Shown: piece after piece, positions 1-6,177 of the stretch
Numbering within the stretch: the stretch's first letter is position 1
Layout of the letters: the number at the start of each line of letters is the position of its first letter
Assembly: GCA_025929655.1 (NCBI GenBank)
Contig: JAICPV010000152.1
Coordinates: 1-6,177 of the forward strand
Reading direction: 5' to 3'
DNA: 6,177 bases
Source: Pyrinomonadaceae bacterium
GTDB lineage: Bacteria; Acidobacteriota; Blastocatellia; Pyrinomonadales; Pyrinomonadaceae
Translations under genes and position numbers: made by a program
Notes under the pieces: generated by a model
The model's database searches: none
What the model was told of the DNA's origin: nothing
The model's input: only the letters and a program-made list of their open reading frames with translations

Positions 1-1034
1 ATCCGAACGTCTTCGTTCAGGGAAGCAAGACGAAGGAAGGGCGACGGCAGATCGCCGCCTACTGGCAGGACCCGCAGCGTCCTCTATACAACCGTGCGAT
101 CCAGGGACGATACCCGCCCGGTTCAACATGGAAGCTGCCCGAATCGGTCGCCGGGCTTCAGCAGGGAGCGATCACGGTCGCACATTCGAATCTTGCCTGC
201 GGCGGCGGTATCCAGATCGGAAACAAATTCACGCGCTGCATGGGTAACCACGGCAGCCCCAAACTCGACTACGCGATCACAAAATCCTGCGACGGCTATT
301 ACTATCGCTTAGCACTGAAAATGGGCATCGAGGGGATCACCGAAATGGTCGAGACCTTCGATTACGACAAGCTTTCAGGCATCGATATCCCCAACGAAAA
401 GATCAGCCAAACACCGAAAAGCTGGCGGCCGATAATCGAGAAACGTGAAGGACGCTGGAGCGACATCCGAACGGTTTATTCCGGTATCGGCCAGGACACG
501 GTCGTGATCACACCGATCTCTCATCTAAAAGCGATCGCCAGCATCGGCGTAAAAGGGAACATGTACACGCCGCATTTCATGCGGGAATTCAAGCCTGTTG
601 CTCCGATCGGAGAAGAGGGTGATCCCGCATTCATCCCCGGACGCGAAGGTTTCAAGTTTCAGCATCCCGAACCCAAAGTGATCCCGATGACACTTGAACA
701 AGAGGAGCTTGTTGTCAAAGGGATGTGGGGCGTGGTGAACGGCGGCGGGACCGCGGGTTCGATCAAAATGGAGGGCTTCGAGATCGCCGGAAAAACAGGC
801 ACGGCCCAGGTAGCCGAACTCGGAAAAGACGTCGGTGCGAAAAAGGACCATGCCTGGTTTGTTAGTTTTGCGCCTTCGAGCAAGCCCGAGATCGCTGTAC
901 TGACTTTAGTCGAAAATGTCGGTTTCGGCGGCAGTTTCGCGGCCCCTGCTTCGAAGGGCGTGTATGAAGCTTATTTGGCCAAACGTAACGGCCAGCAGCC
1001 GGCGGTCGATCCGAACCTGGTGGCAAAACGTTAG
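1..1034 (+). CDS. mrdA: Penicillin-binding protein 2, C-terminal part (partial, 5' end outside window)
   Basis: This is the transpeptidase that cross-links peptidoglycan during rod elongation, working in the periplasm with RodA. The first full codon is at base 3, giving 343 residues before the TAG at 1032-1034. All three penicillin-binding motifs are visible: SxxK as STWK (Ser at 123-125, Lys at 132-134) inside YPPGSTWKL; the second motif as SCD at 285-293, the SxD form typical of PBP2 rather than SxN; and KTG at 792-800 in GKTGTAQV. The segments NRAIQGRYPPGS and DHAWFVSFAPSS are also family signatures. E. coli PBP2 has its catalytic serine near residue 330, so roughly 290 residues (membrane anchor and dimerisation domain) lie upstream of the window. 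An ATG at 240 falls between the first and second motifs and is not a real start. The gene ends 88 bases before rodA, its usual partner. The family call is firm; the symbol rests on the SxD motif and the rodA neighbour. Confidence 0.95.
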   Translation, partial: PNVFVQGSKTKEGRRQIAAYWQDPQRPLYNRAIQGRYPPGSTWKLPESVAGLQQGAITVAHSNLACGGGIQIGNKFTRCMGNHGSPKLDYAITKSCDGYYYRLALKMGIEGITEMVETFDYDKLSGIDIPNEKISQTPKSWRPIIEKREGRWSDIRTVYSGIGQDTVVITPISHLKAIASIGVKGNMYTPHFMREFKPVAPIGEEGDPAFIPGREGFKFQHPEPKVIPMTLEQEELVVKGMWGVVNGGGTAGSIKMEGFEIAGKTGTAQVAELGKDVGAKKDHAWFVSFAPSSKPEIAVLTLVENVGFGGSFAAPASKGVYEAYLAKRNGQQPAVDPNLVAKR

Positions 1035-1057
1035 TGGACAAAGTTTTCCGAGTTGCA

Positions 1058-1115
1058 GAGTTTCAGAGTGTTCGATCAACTTCGGAACTCTGTAGCTTTG
1101 GCAACTCTGAAACTC
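1058..1115. repeat. Perfect 12-bp inverted repeat with competing stems before rodA
   Basis: GAGTTTCAGAGT at 1058-1069 is the exact reverse complement of ACTCTGAAACTC at 1104-1115, with 34 bases between. Other pairings share these bases: CAGAGTGTTC (1064-1073) with GAACTCTG (1085-1092) with one bulged G, and AGTTGC (1051-1056) with GCAACT (1101-1106). The heptamer AACTCTG occurs twice (1086-1092 and 1103-1109). No T-run follows, so it does not look like a terminator. The right arm ends 7 bases before the rodA ATG. Either a small dispersed palindrome or an RNA structure at the rodA start is possible. Confidence 0.6.
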
Positions 1116-1122
1116 AAAATAG

Positions 1123-2241
1123 ATGGTAGCGATAATCGAAAGACGAGAGATAAGAGATTTCGACTGGCTGACGACGATGCTGGCGGTCGCTATCGCCGCA
1201 TTCGGGATCTGGCAGATACACAACGCTCTGCCGTCGGAAAGCTACTGGACGAAGCAGATCATCGGCCTGCTGATCGCCCTAGCGGCCTTCGCGGTCGTAG
1301 CGGTCAGCGATTATCGGCGGATCATCGACGCGGCCCCTATATTTTATGTGATCGGACTTCTGCTGTTATTTCTTGTTTTGACGCCGCTCGGGGTAGAGGT
1401 TAACGGCCAGCGGGCTTGGGTGCGGCTGCCGGTGGTCGGCCAGTTTCAGCCGTCTGAGTTTGCAAAGATCCCGACCATCCTGATGCTCGCGAAGTATTTC
1501 GGCGCGCGAAAGGGCGGGAACCTTCAATTCAAGGAAGTTTTTATCGGCGGCTTGATCATGGCCGCTCCGCTGGGATTGATCATGCTGGAGCCCGATCTTG
1601 GCCAGGCGATCACATACATTCCGATATTCGGCGCGGTGCTGCTGCTGTCGGCGATCAAGATCCGTTACATCGTCGTCGCGATCCTGGCGGCCGTTATTTT
1701 AGTTCCGACAGCGTGGTACGTCGGCGTCAAAAGCGGCAAGATCAAAAGGTACCAGCAGGAGAGAGTGAACGTCGTGCTCGACCCTGACAGCGCGGACCCT
1801 CGCGGCTATGGGTACCACACGGTGCAGTCGATGATCACCGTCGGCAAGGGCGGGCTCTCCGGGATCCGCGGCGGAGCGGAAACTTCGCAAAGCGTTTTGA
1901 AATTTTTGCCTGAGCCGCAGACGGATTTTATTTTCGCTGTAACTGCTGAGAATACAGGTTTTATCGGTTGCATTTCATTGCTTCTGGCTTACGCATTGCT
2001 ACTGTCAAGATTGATCGACGGCGCGCGCGAGGCTTCCGACCGCCCCGCGATGCTTGTTATAATGTCTATCGCCACAGCGATGACGTTCCAGATATTTATC
2101 AATATCGGGATGACGCTTGGCTTTCTGCCGGTGATCGGCGTGCCTCTTCCGCTGATGAGCGCCGGACTCTCGGCATTGTTGACGACATTCATCGCGATAG
2201 GTTTCGTTGTAAGCGTCCGGATGCGCCGATTTGTGAATTAA
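1123..2241 (+). CDS. rodA: RodA, SEDS-family peptidoglycan glycosyltransferase
   Basis: This multi-pass inner-membrane enzyme (also called MrdB) polymerises glycan strands from lipid II and pairs with PBP2 in the elongasome. The 372-residue length is usual for the family. About nine or ten hydrophobic segments are visible, beginning near residues 15-34, 44-62 and 70-90. Family landmarks in order are: NGQRAWVRL (94-102) followed by FQPSEFAKI (108-116); EPDLGQA (156-162); QSMITVGKGGLSG (235-247); FLPEPQTDFIFA (261-272), whose D268 matches the catalytic aspartate (Asp262 in E. coli RodA); ENTGFIG (276-282); and NIGMTLGFLPVIGVPLPLMS (327-346). After this last block the usual SYGGSS appears as SAGLSA, a mild departure. 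An in-frame TAG at 1120-1122 touches the ATG at 1123, so no earlier start is possible, and no alternative start precedes the conserved DFDWL. No clear Shine-Dalgarno sequence precedes it. It lies between mrdA and the class A PBP gene, probably co-transcribed with both. Confidence 0.95.
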   Translation: MVAIIERREIRDFDWLTTMLAVAIAAFGIWQIHNALPSESYWTKQIIGLLIALAAFAVVAVSDYRRIIDAAPIFYVIGLLLLFLVLTPLGVEVNGQRAWVRLPVVGQFQPSEFAKIPTILMLAKYFGARKGGNLQFKEVFIGGLIMAAPLGLIMLEPDLGQAITYIPIFGAVLLLSAIKIRYIVVAILAAVILVPTAWYVGVKSGKIKRYQQERVNVVLDPDSADPRGYGYHTVQSMITVGKGGLSGIRGGAETSQSVLKFLPEPQTDFIFAVTAENTGFIGCISLLLAYALLLSRLIDGAREASDRPAMLVIMSIATAMTFQIFINIGMTLGFLPVIGVPLPLMSAGLSALLTTFIAIGFVVSVRMRRFVN

Positions 2242-2242
2242 G

Positions 2243-2300
2243 AGTAAGAGTTGCGCCTTTAGGCGCGATCTTTTTCACGCCTGAAGGCGTAACTCTTACT
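2243..2300. repeat. Nested palindromic doublet filling the rodA-PBP1A spacer
   Basis: Two 25-base arms, 2243-2267 and 2276-2300, are inverted copies of each other (22 of 25 positions identical) around the 8-base centre ATCTTTTT. Each arm also has its own palindrome: GCGCCT-TT-AGGCGC (2253-2266) and ACGCCT-GA-AGGCGT (2277-2290). The outer ten bases (AGTAAGAGTT with AACTCTTACT) pair perfectly. The RNA could therefore form one long hairpin, or a closing stem with two short hairpins. Of the three differences between copies, two are partners in the local stem (G-C in one copy, A-T in the other) and the third is in the loop. The element starts one base after the rodA stop and ends directly at the ribosome binding site of the next gene. 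This architecture resembles REP-type doublets; no transposase is present here. Confidence 0.8.
2251..2275 (+). terminator. Possible intrinsic terminator or attenuator inside the doublet
   Basis: TTGCGCC (2251-2257) pairs with GGCGCGA (2262-2268) around a TTTA loop, giving a 7-bp GC-rich stem with one G-U pair. It is followed by TCTTTTT (2269-2275). That is the form of a short Rho-independent terminator reading in the + direction; the other strand has no U-run after the matching hairpin. It could lower transcription into the class A PBP gene. It may equally be an accidental property of the palindrome, because the stem is short and the downstream arm can compete for the same bases. Confidence 0.35.
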
Positions 2301-2305
2301 AGAGG
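2301..2305 (+). promoter_or_regulatory. Shine-Dalgarno sequence of the class A PBP gene
   Basis: AGAGG lies four bases before the ATG at 2310 and fixes this start within a reading frame that stays open back into rodA. It abuts the last base of the palindromic doublet, so hairpin formation could influence ribosome access. Confidence 0.65.
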
Positions 2306-2309
2306 TTGT

Positions 2310-4868
2310 ATGGCAAGAGAAAAACGGATCGTAGAGCGTGAAGTAAGTTCGATCGAATCCAAGGGCCGTTGGAAGTTAGGACTAGTTTGGTTTTTTTCGG
2401 CCCTGATCTTAGCGCTTTCCGCAGGTGCCGTCACCGGAATCCTGGTTTCATACTATCTGAATAACTCCCGGTATTCCGTCGAGGTCTCTGCGCTTGCCAC
2501 ATATCGGCCGCCTCAGGTCACGACCATCTACGCCGACGACGGGGAAACCGTTCTGGCGGAATTCGCTATCGAAAAACGCATCCCGATAAAGGAGCAGGAC
2601 ATCCCGAAAAATGTCGAGGATGCGCTGATCGCCGTCGAAGACAACCGATTTTACGATCACATCGGGATCGATCCGTACCGCATCGCCGGCGTGATCTTTA
2701 AAAACATCACCGCAGGGAAATTCGAGGGTGCATCAACGATCACGCAGCAGCTCGCACGAAACCTTTTCCTTTATAAGGACCAAACTTACAGCCGCAAGGT
2801 GAATGAATGGGCGGTCGCTCTGCAGATCGAACGGTTCTATACGAAGCGTCAGATCCTTGAGATGTACATGAATTACGTCTTCCTAGGGGCCGGCGCATAC
2901 GGGTTTGAGGCAGGTGCTCAAACGTATTTCGGCAAGTCATTGAAGGAACTGAGCCTGGAAGAGGCCGCCCTTCTTGCCGCGATACCGAAATCGCCGGAAT
3001 ATTCTCCTACGCGCAATATGGCCAAGGCGAAAGCCCGGCGCGACATCGTTCTGGACCAAATGGCGAAGTATTTCCCTGAGCGATATTCGCAATCCGCCGT
3101 CGACACCGCCAAGGCGAAACCGGTCAAGCTGGCGGACACGGCTTACTACCAATCGCTTCCGAAATCGACGGCCTGGGATTATCCGGTCGAAGAGATCCGT
3201 AAATATCTCGAGGACAAGTACACTACCCGCGTCGCGCAGGGCGGCTTGAAGGTTTACACAACCATCAACGTCGAAGCCCAGAAGATCGCGACGAAGGTGA
3301 TCCGCGACCGCCTCCGCGCCTATGATCGCGGGCGAAGGTGGCGTTCGGAGTATCAAAACATTCTCGTCGATACTGACGGAAATCCCTTGACCGATCAAAA
3401 AGAGATCGAGAAGACACTCAGCTCCTACAAGCATGCCGATTGGTACGGCGACGAGTACGAAGAAGGCGAATACATCAAGGGCCTCATTATGAAAACCAGC
3501 CCGACGGGCGATTCCGTCGGCGCACGCTTCGGCCAATATAAGGCGGTCGTTGGCCCGTCGAACATGGGACGCAGTGGTAAGCGTCCTAAGGACGAATTGA
3601 AGCCGGGATTCCTCGCCGAATTTCTCGTCAAGAAGGTGGACAACGAAAATCTCACGCTTGAGGTCGAGCTTTCGCAAGTGCCTGAGATCCAGGCCTCGAT
3701 CGTGACCCTTAATGCGAAAACCGGCGAGATCGCGGCAATGGTCGGCGGTTACGATTTCCATACCAACCGGTTCAACAACGCGACTCAGGGCCTGCGGCAA
3801 ACTGGTTCCGCGTACAAGCCGTTCATCTACACCGCCGCCGTCGAAGATGGAATGACTCCCGAAATGCTCGTCAGCGGTGCACCGATCAGGCGGGGCGGCT
3901 GGCAGCCGACGAATTATGACGGAACGCCAAGTCACGCGAATGTACCGATGAAGGTCGCACTCGCGAAATCTTATAATCTCGCCGCGGTTCACCTGCTGGA
4001 ACAAGTCGGCATTCAGGCGGGCGGTCAAATGGTAAGGCGCTTTGGCATCACGAACCCGATGGCGCCGAGCCTGCCGTCAGCACTCGGCGCGAGCGAAGCT
4101 TCGCTGCTGGAAATGGTTTCGGCTTACTCCGCGTTTCCGAACAAAGGCGTGCGCGTTCACCCGCACTTGATCCGAAAGGTTTACAGTCGTGATGGTTCGC
4201 TCCTTGAGGAATGGGACGGAGCAAGCTCTAAAGTAACCAGTGAATACGCCGCATTGACGATGGTCGAAATGATGCGCGGCGTAACCGAGGGCGGCGGAAC
4301 CGCGCCCGGCGCTAGAGCGGGCGGAAACCCTGTCGCCGGCAAGACCGGCACGGTAAACGCCCACACGGACGTTTGGTTCATCGGATATACGCCGACGTAC
4401 GTGACGGGCGTCTGGATGGGTAACCCGGAGCGCAAAGAAAACCTCGGAAGCGGGATGACTGGCGGCCACGGGGCCCTGCCGTTCTTCAACGCGTTCATGG
4501 ACCCTTTTATGAAAGGGAAGCCGATCGAAAGATTTCCGGAGCCTCCTCCTATGCCTTCGGACATCAAGGCATTAATGGAGCGAAACAAACGAGAGGAACT
4601 GGAAAAGCTTGAAAGCGCAACGATTGCCGGAGCCCGGAGCACGGGGAATGCGAATGCGGCCGTTGACACCGCACTGCCGACGACCGGCACCGGGACATCA
4701 TCCGCCGACACCAGCCCGGAAGCAGATGCCGCAAAACCAAAGGCGGATGACCCTCCGCCGCCGGTAGTGAAGCCGATCCTGCCGAAACCGCAGCAGAAAG
4801 ATCCGGAGCCCCAGCGCAATAACGACCCCGAAGGGACCAAGCGGAAAGGGAAGAAAGGAGACGGTTAG
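2310..4868 (+). CDS. mrcA: Class A bifunctional penicillin-binding protein, PBP1A type
   Basis: This 852-residue bifunctional enzyme polymerises glycan strands and cross-links their peptides on the outer face of the inner membrane. A short basic cytoplasmic start is followed by one membrane anchor (about 23-50). The GT51 glycosyltransferase domain follows, with EDNRFYDHIG (110-119; Glu110 is the likely catalytic residue), GASTITQQLARN (140-151), RKVNE (162-166), KRQILEMYMN (179-188), and an AGAQTYFGK block leading to EAALLAAIPKSP. A linker/OB-like region spans about 340-460. The transpeptidase domain has SxxK as SAYK (Ser500 at bases 3807-3809, Lys503), SYN (554-556) and KTG (678-680). The tail from about 752 is a charged helix, then Ala/Thr/Ser- and Pro-rich sequence with a basic end. 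The frame is open back to an ATG at 1968, but that stretch is the rodA gene read in another frame. The ATG at 2310 has a Shine-Dalgarno sequence and gives the proper N terminus. It is probably the last gene of the mrdA-rodA unit. The symbol follows the PBP1A resemblance and could also be given as ponA or pbpA. Confidence 0.95.
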   Translation: MAREKRIVEREVSSIESKGRWKLGLVWFFSALILALSAGAVTGILVSYYLNNSRYSVEVSALATYRPPQVTTIYADDGETVLAEFAIEKRIPIKEQDIPKNVEDALIAVEDNRFYDHIGIDPYRIAGVIFKNITAGKFEGASTITQQLARNLFLYKDQTYSRKVNEWAVALQIERFYTKRQILEMYMNYVFLGAGAYGFEAGAQTYFGKSLKELSLEEAALLAAIPKSPEYSPTRNMAKAKARRDIVLDQMAKYFPERYSQSAVDTAKAKPVKLADTAYYQSLPKSTAWDYPVEEIRKYLEDKYTTRVAQGGLKVYTTINVEAQKIATKVIRDRLRAYDRGRRWRSEYQNILVDTDGNPLTDQKEIEKTLSSYKHADWYGDEYEEGEYIKGLIMKTSPTGDSVGARFGQYKAVVGPSNMGRSGKRPKDELKPGFLAEFLVKKVDNENLTLEVELSQVPEIQASIVTLNAKTGEIAAMVGGYDFHTNRFNNATQGLRQTGSAYKPFIYTAAVEDGMTPEMLVSGAPIRRGGWQPTNYDGTPSHANVPMKVALAKSYNLAAVHLLEQVGIQAGGQMVRRFGITNPMAPSLPSALGASEASLLEMVSAYSAFPNKGVRVHPHLIRKVYSRDGSLLEEWDGASSKVTSEYAALTMVEMMRGVTEGGGTAPGARAGGNPVAGKTGTVNAHTDVWFIGYTPTYVTGVWMGNPERKENLGSGMTGGHGALPFFNAFMDPFMKGKPIERFPEPPPMPSDIKALMERNKREELEKLESATIAGARSTGNANAAVDTALPTTGTGTSSADTSPEADAAKPKADDPPPPVVKPILPKPQQKDPEPQRNNDPEGTKRKGKKGDG

Positions 4869-4890
4869 AATTCTTCTGAAAGTGATATTT

Positions 4891-4919
4891 GGAGGGCCAT
4901 TTGGCCCTCCTTTCGCTTT
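4891..4919 (+). terminator. Rho-independent terminator after the class A PBP gene
   Basis: GGAGGGCC (4891-4898) and GGCCCTCC (4903-4910) form a perfect 8-bp GC-rich stem with a four-base ATTT loop. The T-rich stretch TTTCGCTTT follows. It begins 22 bases after the stop codon and probably ends the cell-wall transcription unit. Confidence 0.85.
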
Positions 4920-4953
4920 ATCCGAACAAAAAACATTGTAGGATGATCCAACG

Positions 4954-4959
4954 TAGAAT
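4954..4959 (+). promoter_or_regulatory. Weak candidate -10 box for the hydrolase gene
   Basis: TAGAAT matches five of six bases of the sigma-70 -10 consensus and lies between the terminator and the hydrolase start. No convincing -35 box is found at the usual distance: TTGTAG at 4936-4941 is only 12 bases away. A promoter is expected somewhere here because a terminator precedes the gene, but this exact site is a guess. Confidence 0.25.
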
Positions 4960-4998
4960 AATGAAGCAAGTACATCTTCCGCAAACAACTCAAACATT

Positions 4999-6177
4999 AT
5001 GAAAAACCGCTGCATCGTCAAGGCCCCGATTCTCATTGTTCTCTCGATAACTGTTCTCCAGAACCTGGCTCAGCAGCCGGCACCTCAGCCGACGCCTGCG
5101 GCGATCAGAATTGCACCCGAAGCGTTCGATGCGTTCATTGGACAATACGAAGACGCGGTCAATCTTGGCGGTACTGTTTTTTCCTTCTTTAGAGAAGGCG
5201 ACAAGTTCTATCTGAGGATCACAAATCAGGACAAGATCGAGATCCTTCCCTCATCAGCGAGCAAGTTCTTCCTTACACCGGCACCAAGAGGTGATGTGGA
5301 GTTCGTCCGTGACGCAAACGGCGCGGTGACGGGCGCGATATTTAATCAGGGCACGATATACAATCTGAAACGAACCGCCACGACTCCCCAGCCGGACACG
5401 CGTGTCCCATTCAAGCGAACCGAAGCGATGATACCGATGCGCGACGGAACGAGGCTATTCACCGTCATTCTTACCCCGGAGAATCAAACGGAGGACCTGC
5501 CGATCTACATGGAACGCACACCCTACGGCGTTGCAGGCTGGAATTCTTCACGGCTGAATGGGGCAAAAACGGAGTTGGTAAAGGATGGATATGTTTTCGT
5601 TTTTCAGGACATTCGCGGGCGCGAGGATTCCGAAGGCGTTTTCGAAATGCTGCGGCCGCCGCGGGACAAACGCGACCAGAAATCCGTCGATGAAAGCACG
5701 GATACCTACGACACGATAGAGTACCTGCTAAAGAATATTCCTAAAAACAACGGAAGAGTAGGCATCTGCGGCGTCAGCTATCCCGGTTGGCTGGCCGCTG
5801 TTGCGCTGATTGACCCGCATCCAGCGCTGAAGGCGTCTTCCCCGCAGGCTCCCGTTACCGACCTTTGGATGGGCGACGATTTTATGCATAACGGAGCGTT
5901 CCGGCAGACCTATGCGCATGATTGGGCTGTGCCGCTCGAATCCGCGAAGAAGGGCGGCGACGTCGAGATCGCCGATCCCGACACGTACAACTATTATCTC
6001 AAGAGCGTGAAACTTTCGACGCTGTCGGCAGAGCTCGCGACGAAATCACATTCATGGAAGGCCTTTCGCGAACATCCTTCGTGGGACGCATACTGGCAGG
6101 CAAAGGCGACGAACGTCTATCTGAAGGACACAAGCGTTCCGACCTTGATCGTCGGCGGCTGGTGGGACCAGGAAGAT
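4999..6177 (+). CDS. Secreted CocE/NonD-family (peptidase S15-like) hydrolase, 3' end outside window
   Basis: This is an alpha/beta-hydrolase related to cocaine esterase and X-Pro dipeptidyl-peptidase; the true substrate (acyl ester, amide or peptide) cannot be told from sequence. The 393 visible residues have no stop. They begin with a likely signal peptide (basic start, hydrophobic about 9-24) and a Gln/Pro-rich linker (25-35). A beta-rich region of about 40-122 follows, resembling the small domains (DUF3471-like) attached to secreted bacterial hydrolases. The catalytic domain starts near 136 and shows PMRDGTRL, MERTPYG, FQDIRGREDSEG and a nucleophile elbow GVSYPG, with Ser260 at bases 5776-5778. 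DDFMHNGAFR is another family landmark. GGWWDQED closes the window; its first Asp (D390) is the probable triad aspartate, and the histidine would lie beyond. An in-frame TAG at 4954-4956 leaves ATG 4999 as the first ATG. No Shine-Dalgarno sequence is visible in the C/A-rich leader. The preceding terminator marks it as a separate transcription unit. Confidence 0.9.
   Translation, partial: MKNRCIVKAPILIVLSITVLQNLAQQPAPQPTPAAIRIAPEAFDAFIGQYEDAVNLGGTVFSFFREGDKFYLRITNQDKIEILPSSASKFFLTPAPRGDVEFVRDANGAVTGAIFNQGTIYNLKRTATTPQPDTRVPFKRTEAMIPMRDGTRLFTVILTPENQTEDLPIYMERTPYGVAGWNSSRLNGAKTELVKDGYVFVFQDIRGREDSEGVFEMLRPPRDKRDQKSVDESTDTYDTIEYLLKNIPKNNGRVGICGVSYPGWLAAVALIDPHPALKASSPQAPVTDLWMGDDFMHNGAFRQTYAHDWAVPLESAKKGGDVEIADPDTYNYYLKSVKLSTLSAELATKSHSWKAFREHPSWDAYWQAKATNVYLKDTSVPTLIVGGWWDQED

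Noticed and set aside
94..312. Short + strand open frame overlapping mrdA
   Set aside because: The overlapping frame encodes the SxxK and SxD motifs of PBP2 through the whole region, so this frame is a shadow.
1058..1115. Intrinsic terminator after mrdA
   Set aside because: The stem is AT-balanced with a 34-base loop and is followed by CAAAATAG rather than a T-run on the + strand, so it does not fit a Rho-independent terminator.
1053..1403. 116-residue + strand open frame overlapping the rodA start
   Set aside because: It begins inside the inverted repeat and continues out of frame through rodA. Its Arg/Asp-rich translation has no family resemblance.
1968..2309. N-terminal extension of the class A PBP gene back to an ATG at 1968
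   Set aside because: This stretch is the 3' part of rodA read in another frame plus the palindrome. Its translation shows no PBP features, while ATG 2310 has a Shine-Dalgarno sequence and is followed by a normal basic start and membrane anchor.
2937..4028. 363-residue open frame on the minus strand inside the class A PBP gene
   Set aside because: It lies entirely antisense to a well-supported gene, shows no recognisable motif, and is the kind of shadow frame expected in GC-rich coding DNA.
4181..4840. 219-residue open frame on the minus strand over the PBP tail
   Set aside because: It is rich in Gly, Ser and Phe, as expected for the antisense of Pro/Ala/Lys-rich low-complexity sequence. There are no motifs and no ribosome binding evidence.
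1..6177. CRISPR array, tRNA/rRNA gene, insertion sequence or prophage part
   Set aside because: No regularly spaced direct repeats, no tRNA or rRNA sequence that I could recognise, and no transposase or phage genes were seen. Coding genes fill nearly the whole window.

Overview
The window looks like ordinary chromosomal DNA from a Gram-negative-type bacterium with moderately high GC content. It carries a cell-elongation (rod-shape) peptidoglycan cluster, with all genes on the + strand. Gene content, a secreted CocE-type hydrolase with an extra N-terminal beta domain, and short intergenic palindromes would fit an acidobacterium of the Blastocatellia/Pyrinomonadaceae type. That placement is an impression; the window holds no rRNA or other decisive marker.

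Layout: (1) 1-1034, the C-terminal two-thirds or less of penicillin-binding protein 2 (mrdA), with all three transpeptidase motifs present and the 5' end outside the window. (2) 1035-1122, a spacer with a perfect 12-bp inverted repeat and competing stems just before the next start codon. (3) 1123-2241, complete rodA (mrdB), the SEDS glycosyltransferase. (4) 2242-2309, a short spacer almost filled by a nested palindrome (2243-2300) that touches the Shine-Dalgarno sequence of the next gene. (5) 2310-4868, a complete class A (bifunctional) penicillin-binding protein of the PBP1A type. (6) 4869-4998, a clear intrinsic terminator and a possible weak promoter. (7) 4999-6177, the 5' part of a secreted CocE/NonD (peptidase S15-like) hydrolase that runs off the window.

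How it works together: RodA polymerises glycan strands from lipid II, and its partner PBP2 cross-links them as the core of the elongasome. The class A PBP does both reactions in one polypeptide. Having all three in one direction, with small gaps and a strong terminator only after the third, suggests one transcription unit for lateral-wall synthesis. The hydrolase is a separate unit.

I found no new multi-gene system. The most unusual signal is the 58-bp nested palindrome between rodA and the class A PBP gene. It is two inverted copies of a 25-bp palindromic unit, and their three differences either keep local base pairing or fall in a loop. It also contains a terminator-like hairpin plus U-run.
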